From an uncultured Alphaproteobacteria bacterium (GTDB lineage: Bacteria > Pseudomonadota > Alphaproteobacteria > RF32 > CAG-239), in the NCBI GenBank assembly GCA_944391515.1, contig CALXTW010000001.1, forward strand, positions 97,287-161,286: a stretch of DNA of 64,000 nt, in the 5' to 3' direction. Below the pieces are notes generated by a model. The model worked only from the letters and a program-made list of their open reading frames with translations. It made no database searches and had not been told where the DNA came from. A program made the position numbers and the translations under genes. Positions within the stretch are counted from its first letter, which is position 1. Each line of letters opens with the position of its first letter. Shown one piece after another: positions 42,306 to 53,016 of this stretch.

Positions 42306-44477
42306 ATGAAAAAGTTTTTTAAAATCTTGAGCTTTTTATTAATCGTTTTAATCCTTGGTATTCTGGGTGGAGGATATTATTTTCTCAAAACATTTGATTT
42401 GAATGAATATAAAAAATATGCCGAAGATTTAGCCTCAAAAGAGTTAGGACGAAAATTAATCATTAATGGTGAAGCCAGTCTCGGAATTTCTCTTGTTCCG
42501 ACTTTGGTGATTAATGATGTGGAGTTGGCTAATGCTCCTTGGGCGCAGTATCCGCAAATGGTGAAAGTAAAACAGCTTAAATTGGAATTTGCTTTACTGC
42601 CGTTGCTCCAAAAACAAGTAATTATCAATAATATCACCCTTAGCGAGCCGGAAGTTTATTTGGAAGTTTCTGCTCAGGGAAAAGAAAACTGGGTGTTGGG
42701 GGCTGAAGAAAAGACAGCGGCAAAAAATTTGCCGGAACCGAAAATGCCTCAAAAAACAGCCGAAGAAGTTAAGTTGCCCGTTGCTGAAACTTCGCAAGAG
42801 ATTGTAAATGCGGAGCCTACTCCGGCTAATGCTTTGGTGGCAGGTTTTGCGGCTAAAAACGTTACTATTCAAAATGCAATTTTGATGTTTGATGATTTGA
42901 AAGCTGGAACTCAAGTTAATGTGGCAATCAATTCTTTTAATTTGTCTATGAATAGTATGGATGCACCGATTAATATTAGTTTTGATGTGAATTATGATCA
43001 TCAACCCATTGTCGGACAGGCGGTTTTGGGCTCTGTTAATGAATTTTTGAAAGCCGAAAATCCTTTTGCGGTAGATGTTAATGTGAAGGCTTATCAAGTT
43101 CAGGCAAAAGCCAAAGGTGTGCTTAAAAACATTATGTCCGATATAGGTTATGATTTGGCGGTTAATGTTTACAATCCAGCGGGAAATTTTGGAGCACCTG
43201 AGGCTACTTTGATTGCTGATTTGAGCGGAAATACCAAAAACATCAAAGCAGATATTTCTTCTCTAACCATGGTAGGAAATGTTATTGCCGGTATGGTTGA
43301 GGCTAATATCAGTTCTGCAAAACCATATATCAAAGCTAATTTGAATTCGGCACAAATTGATTTGCAATCTTTTAGCTCCAATAAGCCAATGGCCTTGAAT
43401 TTGCCTGACTTTAGCATTATCGGGACAGCGCAAGCCTCACAACTTGTTCCTGAAGAGAAAGTGCCTTATGAGATGTTAAATACGCTCAATGCCGACGTTA
43501 TTCTCAATGTGAAAAACTTGATTGTTAATGAGGCGGTATCGGCACAAAATGTGGCTCTGACAGCTGGTTTGAAAAATGGTGTGCTTAATGTTAATCCTTT
43601 GGTTTTTGACTTTGGGCAAGGAAATATTGATGCGCAATTAAATGTGGATTCAAAAACACAAAAAATTGTGTTGAAGCTGAATAGCAAAAATATTTTGCTC
43701 CAAGATTTACACAAAGAATTTGTGGTTGAAGGTCCTAAAGATTTCGGGATTAAATCGGGCGGTCAAACTCAAGTGTTTGCCGATGTTACAACACAAGGTG
43801 CAACCTATCGCCACTTGGTGCAGAATCTGAATGGTCAGGTTGTTACAATTGTTGGCGAATCGGTGGTGAATACGGGAAGTTTGCACTTTTTGACAGGAAA
43901 TATTTTAACCCAGCTTTTAAGTATGGTTGATTTGAAGGTGAATAAAAATCCTGAAGTTAATTTGCAATGTGCTGTGGTCAGAACCGATTTAGGCTCAGGA
44001 AAAGCTAAGTTCCCGCAAAGTATTGCCATCCAATCTAAACAACTTAATTTGGTTAGTGATGGCGTGATTAATATGGTGAATGACAAAATCAGCTTTACGG
44101 TTACGCCGTCTTTTAGTCTGACGGATACAAACGTGGCTCAGGCTTTGTCGTCTTTCATTAAGGTTGATGGAACGCTCAATAATCCTAAAATATCCTTAGA
44201 TGAAAAACAAGCCCTGCAGACTTTAGTGGGAGTGGCAACAACGGGACCTGCCTTTATTGGTTCGCAATTGATTTTGGATAGTGGTAGCAGCCCGTGTTGG
44301 ACGGCTTTACAAAAAACGCCGTTTGCTAATCAATTTCCGGCTCCAAGCAAAATTTCAACTATTAAAAATGATGCCGTTAAAGATTCAAAAGCGGCAGTGA
44401 AAGATGCCGGAAAGCAAATTGAAAAAAGTGTACGTGAAATTCGCGATAATTTTAAGATGTTGCTAAAATCTTTTTAG
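42306..44477 (+). CDS. AsmA-family envelope protein
   Basis: 723 residues. One N-terminal membrane segment (about 5-28, ILSFLLIVLILGILGGGYYF) anchors a long periplasmic protein with the AsmA N-domain (KKYAEDLASKELGRKLIING) and a C-terminal AsmA region with the usual repeated beta strands (FADVTTQGATYRHLVQNLNG). AsmA-like proteins are bridge-like lipid-transfer proteins between the membranes. It starts five bases after rluC; the AAGGGG at the rluC end serves as its ribosome site. Confidence 0.87.
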   Translation: MKKFFKILSFLLIVLILGILGGGYYFLKTFDLNEYKKYAEDLASKELGRKLIINGEASLGISLVPTLVINDVELANAPWAQYPQMVKVKQLKLEFALLPLLQKQVIINNITLSEPEVYLEVSAQGKENWVLGAEEKTAAKNLPEPKMPQKTAEEVKLPVAETSQEIVNAEPTPANALVAGFAAKNVTIQNAILMFDDLKAGTQVNVAINSFNLSMNSMDAPINISFDVNYDHQPIVGQAVLGSVNEFLKAENPFAVDVNVKAYQVQAKAKGVLKNIMSDIGYDLAVNVYNPAGNFGAPEATLIADLSGNTKNIKADISSLTMVGNVIAGMVEANISSAKPYIKANLNSAQIDLQSFSSNKPMALNLPDFSIIGTAQASQLVPEEKVPYEMLNTLNADVILNVKNLIVNEAVSAQNVALTAGLKNGVLNVNPLVFDFGQGNIDAQLNVDSKTQKIVLKLNSKNILLQDLHKEFVVEGPKDFGIKSGGQTQVFADVTTQGATYRHLVQNLNGQVVTIVGESVVNTGSLHFLTGNILTQLLSMVDLKVNKNPEVNLQCAVVRTDLGSGKAKFPQSIAIQSKQLNLVSDGVINMVNDKISFTVTPSFSLTDTNVAQALSSFIKVDGTLNNPKISLDEKQALQTLVGVATTGPAFIGSQLILDSGSSPCWTALQKTPFANQFPAPSKISTIKNDAVKDSKAAVKDAGKQIEKSVREIRDNFKMLLKSF

Positions 44478-44489
44478 GAGAAGTTGTAA

Positions 44490-44990
44490 ATGACGACTAA
44501 TTTTAAGGCTATGTTGAAAGATGTTGCTCAGCATCGAGAAGAAATTATTGAACGTATGGTCAATTTTTCTTTAACTGATACGCTCTTGTTTCGTAATCCT
44601 GATGCGGTGGAATTGATTGAAGAAGAACGCAAAGTTTGGGACCCGATTGTTGAGTGGGCGAAAGAAAAAATGGCCGTTGATTTTAAGACCTCTGAGAGTC
44701 TGGAAGTTCCAATTGAAAATAATGCTTCTTTGCCTCGCTTGCAGGTCTTTTTAGAATCGTTATCCGATAAAGAATTGGTTGCTTTTTATGAGGTTTCAAA
44801 AATAACTAAATCAGTTTTATTGGCAGCGGCTTTTGTTAAGAGAAAAGTTAATGCCGAGGATGCTTTTAGAGCTGCTTTTTTGGAAGAAATTTGGCAAGCC
44901 GATAAATGGGGGCATGAAACACTGGCAGATAGACGTCGTGATGAGATTAAACAAGAACTCAAAGATGTGGAAGATTTTTTGAAAGACTAA
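44490..44990 (+). CDS. ATP12-family F1-ATPase assembly chaperone, short form
   Basis: 166 residues resembling the C-terminal domain of ATP12, which guards the alpha subunit of F1 during assembly. It shows SLTDTLLFRNPDAVELIEEE, VWDPIVEWAKEK and the end with EEIWQADKWGHETLADRRRD. Alphaproteobacterial ATP12 proteins are usually 230-260 residues with an N-terminal beta domain; here about 70-80 residues are missing, yet AGGAG stands before this ATG and the upstream DNA codes for AsmA, so the short form looks genuine. acyP overlaps the stop by one base. Confidence 0.85.
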   Translation: MTTNFKAMLKDVAQHREEIIERMVNFSLTDTLLFRNPDAVELIEEERKVWDPIVEWAKEKMAVDFKTSESLEVPIENNASLPRLQVFLESLSDKELVAFYEVSKITKSVLLAAAFVKRKVNAEDAFRAAFLEEIWQADKWGHETLADRRRDEIKQELKDVEDFLKD

Positions 44991-45280
44991 TGCAAAAAGA
45001 AGTTTTTATCAAAATTAAAGGCCGCGTTCAGGGTATTGGATTTCGCTGGTGGGCGGTGAAAACCGCGAATGAAATCGGCGGGTTGTCCGGCTGGGTACAT
45101 AATGAAGCCGATGGTTCGGTTGAAATTATGATGCGCGGCGAAGAAGAAAAAATTGATGAAATGGTGTTGGCTTGCCATTCGGGACCACCTTTGGCAAGAG
45201 TTGATTCCGTCTCCTTTGTGGTGGGGCGATGGTCTTGCTTTTTACCTCCGATTGAAGAGGGTGTTTTTAAGCGATTTTAA
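44990..45280 (+). CDS. acyP: Acylphosphatase
   Basis: Small cytosolic enzyme hydrolysing acyl phosphates; 96 residues. The active-site arginine loop GRVQGIGFRWWA and the Asn in WVHNEADGSVEIMMRG are present. Start and stop overlap with the preceding gene as TAATG, so translation is coupled. The C-terminus is slightly diverged. Confidence 0.92.
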   Translation: MQKEVFIKIKGRVQGIGFRWWAVKTANEIGGLSGWVHNEADGSVEIMMRGEEEKIDEMVLACHSGPPLARVDSVSFVVGRWSCFLPPIEEGVFKRF

Positions 45281-45285
45281 GAGAG

Positions 45286-45312
45286 TTCGGACTAAGTAAA
45301 ACTTAGTCCGAA
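45286..45312. terminator. Hairpin between acyP and the U32 gene
   Basis: A perfect 12-base stem, TTCGGACTAAGT against ACTTAGTCCGAA, with a three-base loop, but no T-run on either strand. It overlaps the stop of the convergent gene. Confidence 0.5.
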
Positions 45313-46739
45313 TTGCATAAGGTGTTAAATTCTGCTTTTTTGTGGCTTAACATTGTACCGCTTTCTCCTTCTAGCGGTGCAGGTTTGCGGGCAATGCTAT
45401 ATTGTGGCAAAAGTTCTTTAACTTGGGAGGCTGAGAGCTCTTTATTGGCTTCGCCTTTGGTGATGAGTTCGGCTTTAACATTATTAAAGTCTATGAGGAT
45501 TTTTTTGCCTTGGCCGGCAGAAACTTTTGTGCTCTTTTCGTGAGTGTCGGCATCTTCAAACTCATTGAAAGTTACGCGGATGTTTTGTAGTCCGCCGGGG
45601 ACGAGAAATTCAATATATTCTCCTTGGTCAATATAGTTGCGAATTTCAAAAACAGCTTTGTCATCAAGCCATTCAATGATAGAACCGGCAAAAAGCCAAT
45701 CGCCTAAGGTGCGGGTATATTCATAGTTTTGGCTGATGTTGGTTAATTTGCCATCATGAAAACCTAGGCAATAACCGCGGTTTTGCAAGGTATAGAGCTC
45801 GTCCATATAATTCTTATAGTCCCAAGTTTGTGGTGACTTATAATAATCATCAATTGCTTGGCGGTAGGTGCGAGCAACAATGGCGGCATAATATTCGGTT
45901 TTGTTGCGTCCTTCGACTTTAAGAGAATCCATGCCAATATTCAGCAAGTCCGGCAAGCGAGGAAGCAAGCACATATCTTTTGAATTCAACATGTAACCGC
46001 CGTGTTCGTCTTCCACAACTTCAAAATATTCGCCGGGGCGAAATTCTTCTTCCAATAAAAATTCAAAGGCATCTTTGTTTTGGTCGTTGATTTCAATTTC
46101 TTTTATGGAGCCGTCTTTGAGGCGTAAATGTAATTTATAGTGCCAACGGCAACAATGTGCGCATTTGCCTTGGTTGGCACTGCGGTCTGCTAAATAGTTG
46201 GAAATTAAACATCTGCCCGAATAAGACATACACATTGCTCCGTGCATAAAGCATTCAAGCAAAATATCAGGGCATTGTTCGCGGATTTCTTTCATTTCGG
46301 CAAAAGTGACTTCTCGTCCCAAAACGCAGAGCTTGGCTCCTTGGTTTTGCCAAAACTGAACGGCCAAAGAAGAACAAATGTTGGCCTGAGTTGAAACAAA
46401 GAGGTTGAGTTCGGGTGCGTGGTCTTTGACATATTGAAAAACGCCGGGGTCGGCAATCAAAACTCCGTCCGGACCAAGGTGGCGCAAAGTTTCAACAAAT
46501 TTTGGTAATTTGGCGGCGTCTGAATTATGCATAAACAGGTTTAAGGTTAGGTAGATTTTTTTGCCCTTTTGGTGCACAAATTTGATGCCTTCTTCCAAGT
46601 CTTCCAGCGTCATTTTGGATTGGGCGCGTAGGCACATGTCCGGAGTTCCGGCATAAACGGCATCGGCACCGTAAAGTATGGCGGTTTTTAATTTGACCAG
46701 TGATCCGGCCGGAAGAAGCAATTCAGCTCTATCTAACAT
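45303..46739 (-). CDS. trhP: U32-family protein, TrhP/YegQ-like
   Basis: 478 residues of the so-called collagenase U32 family. ELLLPAGSLVKLKTAILYG, GADAVYAGTPDMCLRAQSK, ECFMHGAMCMSYSGRCLISN and KCAHCCRW, with its cysteine cluster, match E. coli YegQ/TrhP, which is needed for 5-hydroxyuridine at tRNA position 34. The cysteines probably bind an iron-sulfur cluster. The gene order with a DUF3108 gene one base upstream suggests an operon. Confidence 0.87.
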   Translation of the reverse strand: MLDRAELLLPAGSLVKLKTAILYGADAVYAGTPDMCLRAQSKMTLEDLEEGIKFVHQKGKKIYLTLNLFMHNSDAAKLPKFVETLRHLGPDGVLIADPGVFQYVKDHAPELNLFVSTQANICSSLAVQFWQNQGAKLCVLGREVTFAEMKEIREQCPDILLECFMHGAMCMSYSGRCLISNYLADRSANQGKCAHCCRWHYKLHLRLKDGSIKEIEINDQNKDAFEFLLEEEFRPGEYFEVVEDEHGGYMLNSKDMCLLPRLPDLLNIGMDSLKVEGRNKTEYYAAIVARTYRQAIDDYYKSPQTWDYKNYMDELYTLQNRGYCLGFHDGKLTNISQNYEYTRTLGDWLFAGSIIEWLDDKAVFEIRNYIDQGEYIEFLVPGGLQNIRVTFNEFEDADTHEKSTKVSAGQGKKILIDFNNVKAELITKGEANKELSASQVKELLPQYSIARKPAPLEGESGTMLSHKKAEFNTLCNSD

Positions 46740-46740
46740 T

Positions 46741-47529
46741 TTATCCTCTTTGTGAATTTATGGTTATGTTTGATGTATAAACATCAAGTTTGCCCAAAGG
46801 AGTATCATCAATATGAATTTGGGCGATGAAAGGTATATTAGTCTCTTTATCGGTTAAAATCCAGAAATAAATCGGGCGGTCAGATGTGATTTGCCAAAGC
46901 AAGTCATCGCCTGAGGAATCTAATTTATCAATATACATGGAGCATTTGCTGGCAGTTCCTTGAAAGGGCATATACTCATTGGCTTTTAGTTCTTCTTGAC
47001 CTTCGTCTTTGAAAATAACATCAAATCTTCTTTTGCCGTCAAAAACTTCCATGCGGGAATCGCAAAATCTTACTTTGTTGTATTGGCGTGCCAATTCGGC
47101 AAAAACGGTTTGCAAATCCGTGGTTTCATCATTTTTGGGAGATGGGGTTAATTCGACTTTTTTCTCTTTGCCGTTTTTGGAACTTATGCGGTAAATGGGT
47201 TGTCCATCATCGTTATAAACTAATTCTTTTTTGCGATTGGTAAAACGTGATTGGGATTGATATTTATAGCTGGTGGTTTCAAGTTTATCAGAGACAATTC
47301 TGCCGGTGGTGGCATAGTTGGCTTCAAAAGGGTATAATGTGTCAAAAAATCCAAAAGTGCGGACTTTGGATGATACGGCGTAGTTCTTATCATCTAAGGC
47401 ATAGGTAAAAGAGGTTTTGCTGGCGTTGAAAGGCCCTAAAAAAACCGTAAAGTCATGTGTGGCGTTAAAAGCAAAGGCAGATTTGCTCAAAAACGTCAGC
47501 AAAACGGCAAAAAAAATAGTCTTTTTCAT
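46741..47529 (-). CDS. DUF3108-like periplasmic protein
   Basis: 262 residues with a cleavable signal peptide (MKKTIFFAVLLTFLSKSAFA) and a periplasmic beta-rich domain matching DUF3108 in layout: YALDDKNYAVSSKVRTFGFF, then TTDLQTVFAELARQYN and the ending GKLDVYTSNITI. The function of this family is not known to me. It is one base from trhP and read first in the pair. Confidence 0.8.
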   Translation of the reverse strand: MKKTIFFAVLLTFLSKSAFAFNATHDFTVFLGPFNASKTSFTYALDDKNYAVSSKVRTFGFFDTLYPFEANYATTGRIVSDKLETTSYKYQSQSRFTNRKKELVYNDDGQPIYRISSKNGKEKKVELTPSPKNDETTDLQTVFAELARQYNKVRFCDSRMEVFDGKRRFDVIFKDEGQEELKANEYMPFQGTASKCSMYIDKLDSSGDDLLWQITSDRPIYFWILTDKETNIPFIAQIHIDDTPLGKLDVYTSNITINSQRG

Positions 47530-47610
47530 CTGTGAAAGGTCTTTCTTAATAAAATATCAAAACTTGGGCGATACAATAACACAAAATTTGTTTAAATAAA
47601 GGATTTTGTT

Positions 47611-48558
47611 TTGAATCTCGATTTTATGAATAAAGTGATTGTGGTTGCCGGTCCGACCGCGTCGGGAAAATCTGCTCTGGCTATTGATTTGGCTGAGGCT
47701 TTTAACGGTGTGGTCATTAATGCGGATTCAATGCAAATTTATCAGGGTACTCCAATTATTTCGGCAGCACCAAGCGAGGAAGATAAACAGCGTGTTCAAC
47801 ACCGCTTGTATGAAATCTTTTCGCCCGATGTGAACGGGTCGGTGGTGGATTGGCTTAATTTGGTTGTGAAAGAAATTAAGTCCTGTTGGGGGAAAGGAAA
47901 AATGCCGATTGTGGTTGGCGGAACAGGACTTTATTTGGACAATTTGATTAACGGTACAACGCCTATTCCCGAAACATCAGCCAATGTGCGACAACAAGTG
48001 ATGCAGAAACTGCACGAAGTCGGGGTGAACAAACTTCATGAGGAATTGGCTCTTCATGACCCGATAACAGCTAATCGCCTTAGTACAAATGATACGACAC
48101 GCGTCAGGCGAGCTTTTGAAGTGTGGTTACAAACAGGTGTTCCTTTGAGTGAATGGCACCAAAAGCCAATGATAAAAAAGTTACCTGAGGCGCAATTTGT
48201 GGTGGTTAAAATTTTGCCATCGAGAGAAGAACTTGATGAGAGGTGTTTTGTGCGCTGGGATAAAATGATGGCGCAAGGTGCTTTAAGTGAAGCAGAAAAC
48301 TTGGCAAAGCTGAATTTGGATAAAAATTTGCCGGCAATGAAGGCTCTTGGCGTGCCTGAGCTTTTACAAGCCGTGAAAGGCGAAGTTTCTCTTGAAGAGG
48401 CTTGTAATCTAGCAAAACTTCATACCAGACAATATGCTAAAAGGCAAATGACTTGGTTTAGGCATAAACTGAAAGCTGATGTCGAGATTTGTTCTTGTTA
48501 TCAGGGGCAAAAAACTGAAAGGGAAAATGTGATTTTAGGTGTTAAAAAACGATTATAA
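47611..48558 (+). CDS. miaA: tRNA dimethylallyltransferase MiaA
   Basis: Adds the isopentenyl group to A37 of tRNAs reading U-initial codons; 315 residues. Walker A GPTASGKSALAIDLA, NADSMQIYQG, IVVGGTGLYLDNLI and the Arg-rich RVRRAFEVW are visible. It probably starts at TTG, with AAAGGA at good spacing; the first ATG five codons in lacks a site. Confidence 0.94.
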   Translation: MNLDFMNKVIVVAGPTASGKSALAIDLAEAFNGVVINADSMQIYQGTPIISAAPSEEDKQRVQHRLYEIFSPDVNGSVVDWLNLVVKEIKSCWGKGKMPIVVGGTGLYLDNLINGTTPIPETSANVRQQVMQKLHEVGVNKLHEELALHDPITANRLSTNDTTRVRRAFEVWLQTGVPLSEWHQKPMIKKLPEAQFVVVKILPSREELDERCFVRWDKMMAQGALSEAENLAKLNLDKNLPAMKALGVPELLQAVKGEVSLEEACNLAKLHTRQYAKRQMTWFRHKLKADVEICSCYQGQKTERENVILGVKKRL

Positions 48559-48587
48559 GGGTTGCACAAAAGCTTAAAGGGTTATAA

Positions 48588-49670
<1,083 letters not shown>

Positions 49671-49680
49671 TTTTGTTTTG

Positions 49681-49755
49681 ATACAATAAGGGGGTGGGTT
49701 TTAAATTTTATGTGTGAAATTTTAAAATCCGTTACCCCCTTTGTTGTATTTTAGT
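49681..49755 (+). terminator. Long hairpin between mreB and mreC
   Basis: ATACAATAAGGGGGT pairs imperfectly with ACCCCCTTTGTTGTAT, with a further inner TTTTAAATTT/AAATTTTAAAA pairing and T-rich sequence after it. It may be a partial terminator or a processing site. Confidence 0.6.
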
Positions 49756-49782
49756 TTTTTGAAGTGTAAAACAGGTTGAATA

Positions 49783-50670
49783 ATGAAAAGACGGAAGGTT
49801 TTATTTATTCATTTGAGCAATATTAGGCTCTTGGTGAAGAAATTTGCCATCGTAATTCTTTTTATATCGGCATTTGCCATGATGCTGATTAATAAAACCG
49901 ATACCGTAATTATTGAAAAAACTTCCTCTGTTGCAACCGACGTGGTCAGCCCGTTAATTGATGTCTTAGTGATTCCTGCCAGATTGTTGGCATCGGTTTA
50001 TGATTATGTTCATGAATTGAAAAAAATTCGTGAGGATAATGCGCTCTTGCGTGATGAAAATAAAAAATTGGTAATGATGACCGGAAAAGCCAGAGCTTTG
50101 GAAATTGAAAATAAGCTCTTGAGCGGGTTGCTTAATTATACGCCTCCTCCAGAAGCAACTTTTGTGACGGCTCGCGTTATTGCTGAGGAAGGAAATGCTT
50201 TCTCTCATTCCTTAATTGCCTATACGGCCGGAAATCCCAATGTGAAGAAAGGGCAAGTCGTTTTGAGCGAAAACGGCGTTATAGGACGTATTGAACAAGT
50301 TGGTCAGATGTATTCAAAAATTATTTTGATTACGGACATTAACTCAAAAATTCCGGTTGTGGTTGAGAGAACAAGAGCCAGAGGGATTTTATCTGGTGAT
50401 AATACGTCTATTCCTAAGTTGGTTTTTGTTCCACTAGATGCAAAGTTGGCAATCGGGGATAGAGTTGTTACTTCAGGTGTGGCTGGAGTATTCCCTCCGG
50501 GATTGCCGGTTGGAAAAATTATTTCCGTAGATAAAAATGATATAAAAGTCAAAGTTTTGGGCAATTTGGACAGAGTTGAGTATGTCCGAATAGTTGATTA
50601 TAATATCATTGATGATTCCGAAAACTCTCAAGATACTTCTTTAATGATTGAGGCAAAAGCTGATGAGTGA
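49783..50670 (+). CDS. mreC: Rod-shape determining protein MreC
   Basis: Bitopic inner-membrane scaffold of the elongation complex; 295 residues. A membrane segment (about 20-38), a coiled coil (about 75-115, ELKKIREDNALLRDENKKL) and the two periplasmic beta barrels (SLIAYTAGNPNVKKGQVVL, IPVVVERTRARGILSGDN, ITSV-like VTSGVAGVFPPGLPVGKI) are in order. It overlaps mreD by eight bases. Confidence 0.94.
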   Translation: MKRRKVLFIHLSNIRLLVKKFAIVILFISAFAMMLINKTDTVIIEKTSSVATDVVSPLIDVLVIPARLLASVYDYVHELKKIREDNALLRDENKKLVMMTGKARALEIENKLLSGLLNYTPPPEATFVTARVIAEEGNAFSHSLIAYTAGNPNVKKGQVVLSENGVIGRIEQVGQMYSKIILITDINSKIPVVVERTRARGILSGDNTSIPKLVFVPLDAKLAIGDRVVTSGVAGVFPPGLPVGKIISVDKNDIKVKVLGNLDRVEYVRIVDYNIIDDSENSQDTSLMIEAKADE

Positions 50671-51181
50671 AGAATTCCAAGAGAGTTTAATTGCTTATAT
50701 TCAAAAGTTTTTGCCTTTTGTGACTTCTGCTTTGTGGGTGTTGTTCTCTTACATTCCATTGGATAGTGCCGTAGCAAATAATTTACGCCCTGATATGGGA
50801 TTGATGTGTGTGTTTTTTTGGACGCTGCACAGACCAGATGTTTTTAACTTATTTTCAGTGTATTTTTTGGGGTTAGTGGTTGATATTATTACGGCAGCTC
50901 CCTTTGGGTCAAATGTCTTTTCTTTTTTGGTTATGTATTTACTGGTGAGTAACTTAGCGGCTTATTTTAATGCTAAACCTTTTGTGGTTACTTGGTATGG
51001 GTTTTCCTTGTTTTGTTTGGTTACCATGCTTGCCAGATGGCTTTTGGTTTCGGTGTATTATAGCAAATTCTTACCGCTTCCTTTATTGATGTTTTCTGTC
51101 TTTGCAACAATTGCTTTTTATCCGGTAATTGGTCTGGTTAATGCCTTTGTTCAAAATTCTTTGATGAAAGATGAGGGCTGA
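50663..51181 (+). CDS. mreD: Rod-shape determining protein MreD
   Basis: Inner-membrane protein of 172 residues with about five membrane segments; links MreC to the cell-wall synthases. DMGLMCVFFWTLHRPD and FLGLVVDIITAAPFGSNVF are the recognisable family stretches. The ATG lies inside the end of mreC, with GAGG nine bases upstream; a TTG five codons earlier is rejected. Confidence 0.9.
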   Translation: MSEEFQESLIAYIQKFLPFVTSALWVLFSYIPLDSAVANNLRPDMGLMCVFFWTLHRPDVFNLFSVYFLGLVVDIITAAPFGSNVFSFLVMYLLVSNLAAYFNAKPFVVTWYGFSLFCLVTMLARWLLVSVYYSKFLPLPLLMFSVFATIAFYPVIGLVNAFVQNSLMKDEG

Positions 51182-51183
51182 GT

Positions 51184-53016
51184 ATGAATCGTGATAACGA
51201 TAAAGGAAAAGTTCTTATAACACGCTCCCTGATTATGGCTTTGGGGAAATTTTTGTTGCTGTTGGTTATTGTCGGGCGATTGTATTATTTACAAGTTTAT
51301 CAAGCAGACAGATATAAAACCTTGGCTGATGAAAACCGAATTTCAACACGCTTGCTGATTCCTCCTCGCGGGGTGATTTATGATAGAAACGGTGTGGAAA
51401 TTGCTACAAATCAACAAAATTTTCAGGCTTTGATTGTGGCGGAACAAACGCCAAATATTCAAGAAACTCTTGATGCTTTCAAAAAAATTATGCCCCTTTC
51501 TGAGGATGAAGAAGAAAAAATTAAAAAAGAAATGAAACGAAACAGAAGTTTTGTTCCTATTAAAATAAAGGATAATTTGACTTGGGAAGAAGTAGCAAAA
51601 ATTCAGCTTAATGCTGCTGATTTACCAGGTATTTATATTGATGAAGGTTTAACCAGAGAATATCCTTTCGGTCCTAGTATGGCTCATATTTTGGGATATG
51701 TGGCGGCAGTTAATGAAAAAGAAGCTAAAAAAGACGATGATCCGTTGTTGCAAGTTCCGGGATTTAAAATCGGAAAGTCAGGTATTGAGAAAAAATATGA
51801 GGATGAACTCAGAGGTAAAGGTGGAAACCTGAAGTTGGAAGTAAATGCATATGGGCGCATTATGAAAGAAATTGAAAAGACCGATGGTATTAGTGGTCAA
51901 CCATTGACTTTGACGATTGATTCAAGGTTACAGCAAAAAGCTTTTGAACTCTTTGGTGAAGAAAGTGGTGCCGCGGTGTTGTTAGATGTAAATACCGGTG
52001 AGATTTTAGCGTTTGTTTCTGCTCCGGCATTTGACCCGAATTTAATGACTAAAGGCGTAAGTTCTAAAGATTGGAAATCTTGGCTCAATAATGAAAAGCA
52101 TCCTTTAACCGACAAGGCAATTTCGGGACAATATTCTCCAGGGTCAACATTTAAGGTGATTGTGGCATTGGCTGCGTTGGAAGCCGGAATAATTAAACCT
52201 GATACCCAGGTTTATTGTAATGGTCAGATGACTCTTGGTAACCATATTTTCCATGACTGGAAAAGAGGTGGGCATGGAAATTTGAATGTGGTTGAGGCTT
52301 TGGCTCATTCTTGTGATATTTTCTTCTATGAAATGGGACTTAAATTAGGAATTGAAAAGATTGCCGATATGTCCAGAAGATTTGGGCTAGGAAGTAGAAT
52401 TGATGTTGGTCTTGAAAATGAAAAAGCAGGTCTTATTCCTGATAAAAAGTGGAAACTTAATCGGTTTGGGGAACCTTGGCAACAAGGCGAAAGTGTGATT
52501 TCAGGTATTGGTCAGGGCTATATTTTGACAACGCCTTTGCAGTTGGCTACTATGGTTGCTCGAATTGCTAACGGAGGTTATGAAGTTAAACCGACATTTA
52601 CTAAAGTGAAAGATAAAAGTACCATTCGCAAAATTGATGTTTCAGATAAAAATTTGCAACTGATTAAAGATGGTATGTTTGCTGTTGTCAATATTCCAGG
52701 AAGTACGGCTTATCGTTCACATTTTAATTATAACGGACAGATGATGAGCGGAAAAACCGGTTCAACCCAAGTCAGACGCATTACCATGAAAGAAAGACAG
52801 ACAAGAGTTTTGAAACAAAATGAGCTGCCTTGGAAATATCGAGACCATGGTTTGTTTATTGCCTATGCTCCGCAAGATAACCCTCGTTATGCTGTGGCTG
52901 TGTTGGTGGAACATGGTGGTGGTGGTGCATCTGCTGCAGCTCCAATTGCCAGCAAATTATTGTTAGAAACTTTGATGCTTGATCCAGTTAATGAGAAAGT
53001 AAGGATTGCTAGATGA
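51184..53016 (+). CDS. mrdA: Penicillin-binding protein 2
   Basis: Class B transpeptidase that cross-links peptidoglycan during elongation; 610 residues. A membrane segment (about 13-35), the dimerisation/pedestal region with PPRGVIYDRNG, and the transpeptidase domain with SxxK (STFK, 321-324), SxN-type SCD (376-378) and KTG (524-526). It starts two bases after mreD and its last bases overlap rodA. Confidence 0.96.
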   Translation: MNRDNDKGKVLITRSLIMALGKFLLLLVIVGRLYYLQVYQADRYKTLADENRISTRLLIPPRGVIYDRNGVEIATNQQNFQALIVAEQTPNIQETLDAFKKIMPLSEDEEEKIKKEMKRNRSFVPIKIKDNLTWEEVAKIQLNAADLPGIYIDEGLTREYPFGPSMAHILGYVAAVNEKEAKKDDDPLLQVPGFKIGKSGIEKKYEDELRGKGGNLKLEVNAYGRIMKEIEKTDGISGQPLTLTIDSRLQQKAFELFGEESGAAVLLDVNTGEILAFVSAPAFDPNLMTKGVSSKDWKSWLNNEKHPLTDKAISGQYSPGSTFKVIVALAALEAGIIKPDTQVYCNGQMTLGNHIFHDWKRGGHGNLNVVEALAHSCDIFFYEMGLKLGIEKIADMSRRFGLGSRIDVGLENEKAGLIPDKKWKLNRFGEPWQQGESVISGIGQGYILTTPLQLATMVARIANGGYEVKPTFTKVKDKSTIRKIDVSDKNLQLIKDGMFAVVNIPGSTAYRSHFNYNGQMMSGKTGSTQVRRITMKERQTRVLKQNELPWKYRDHGLFIAYAPQDNPRYAVAVLVEHGGGGASAAAPIASKLLLETLMLDPVNEKVRIAR

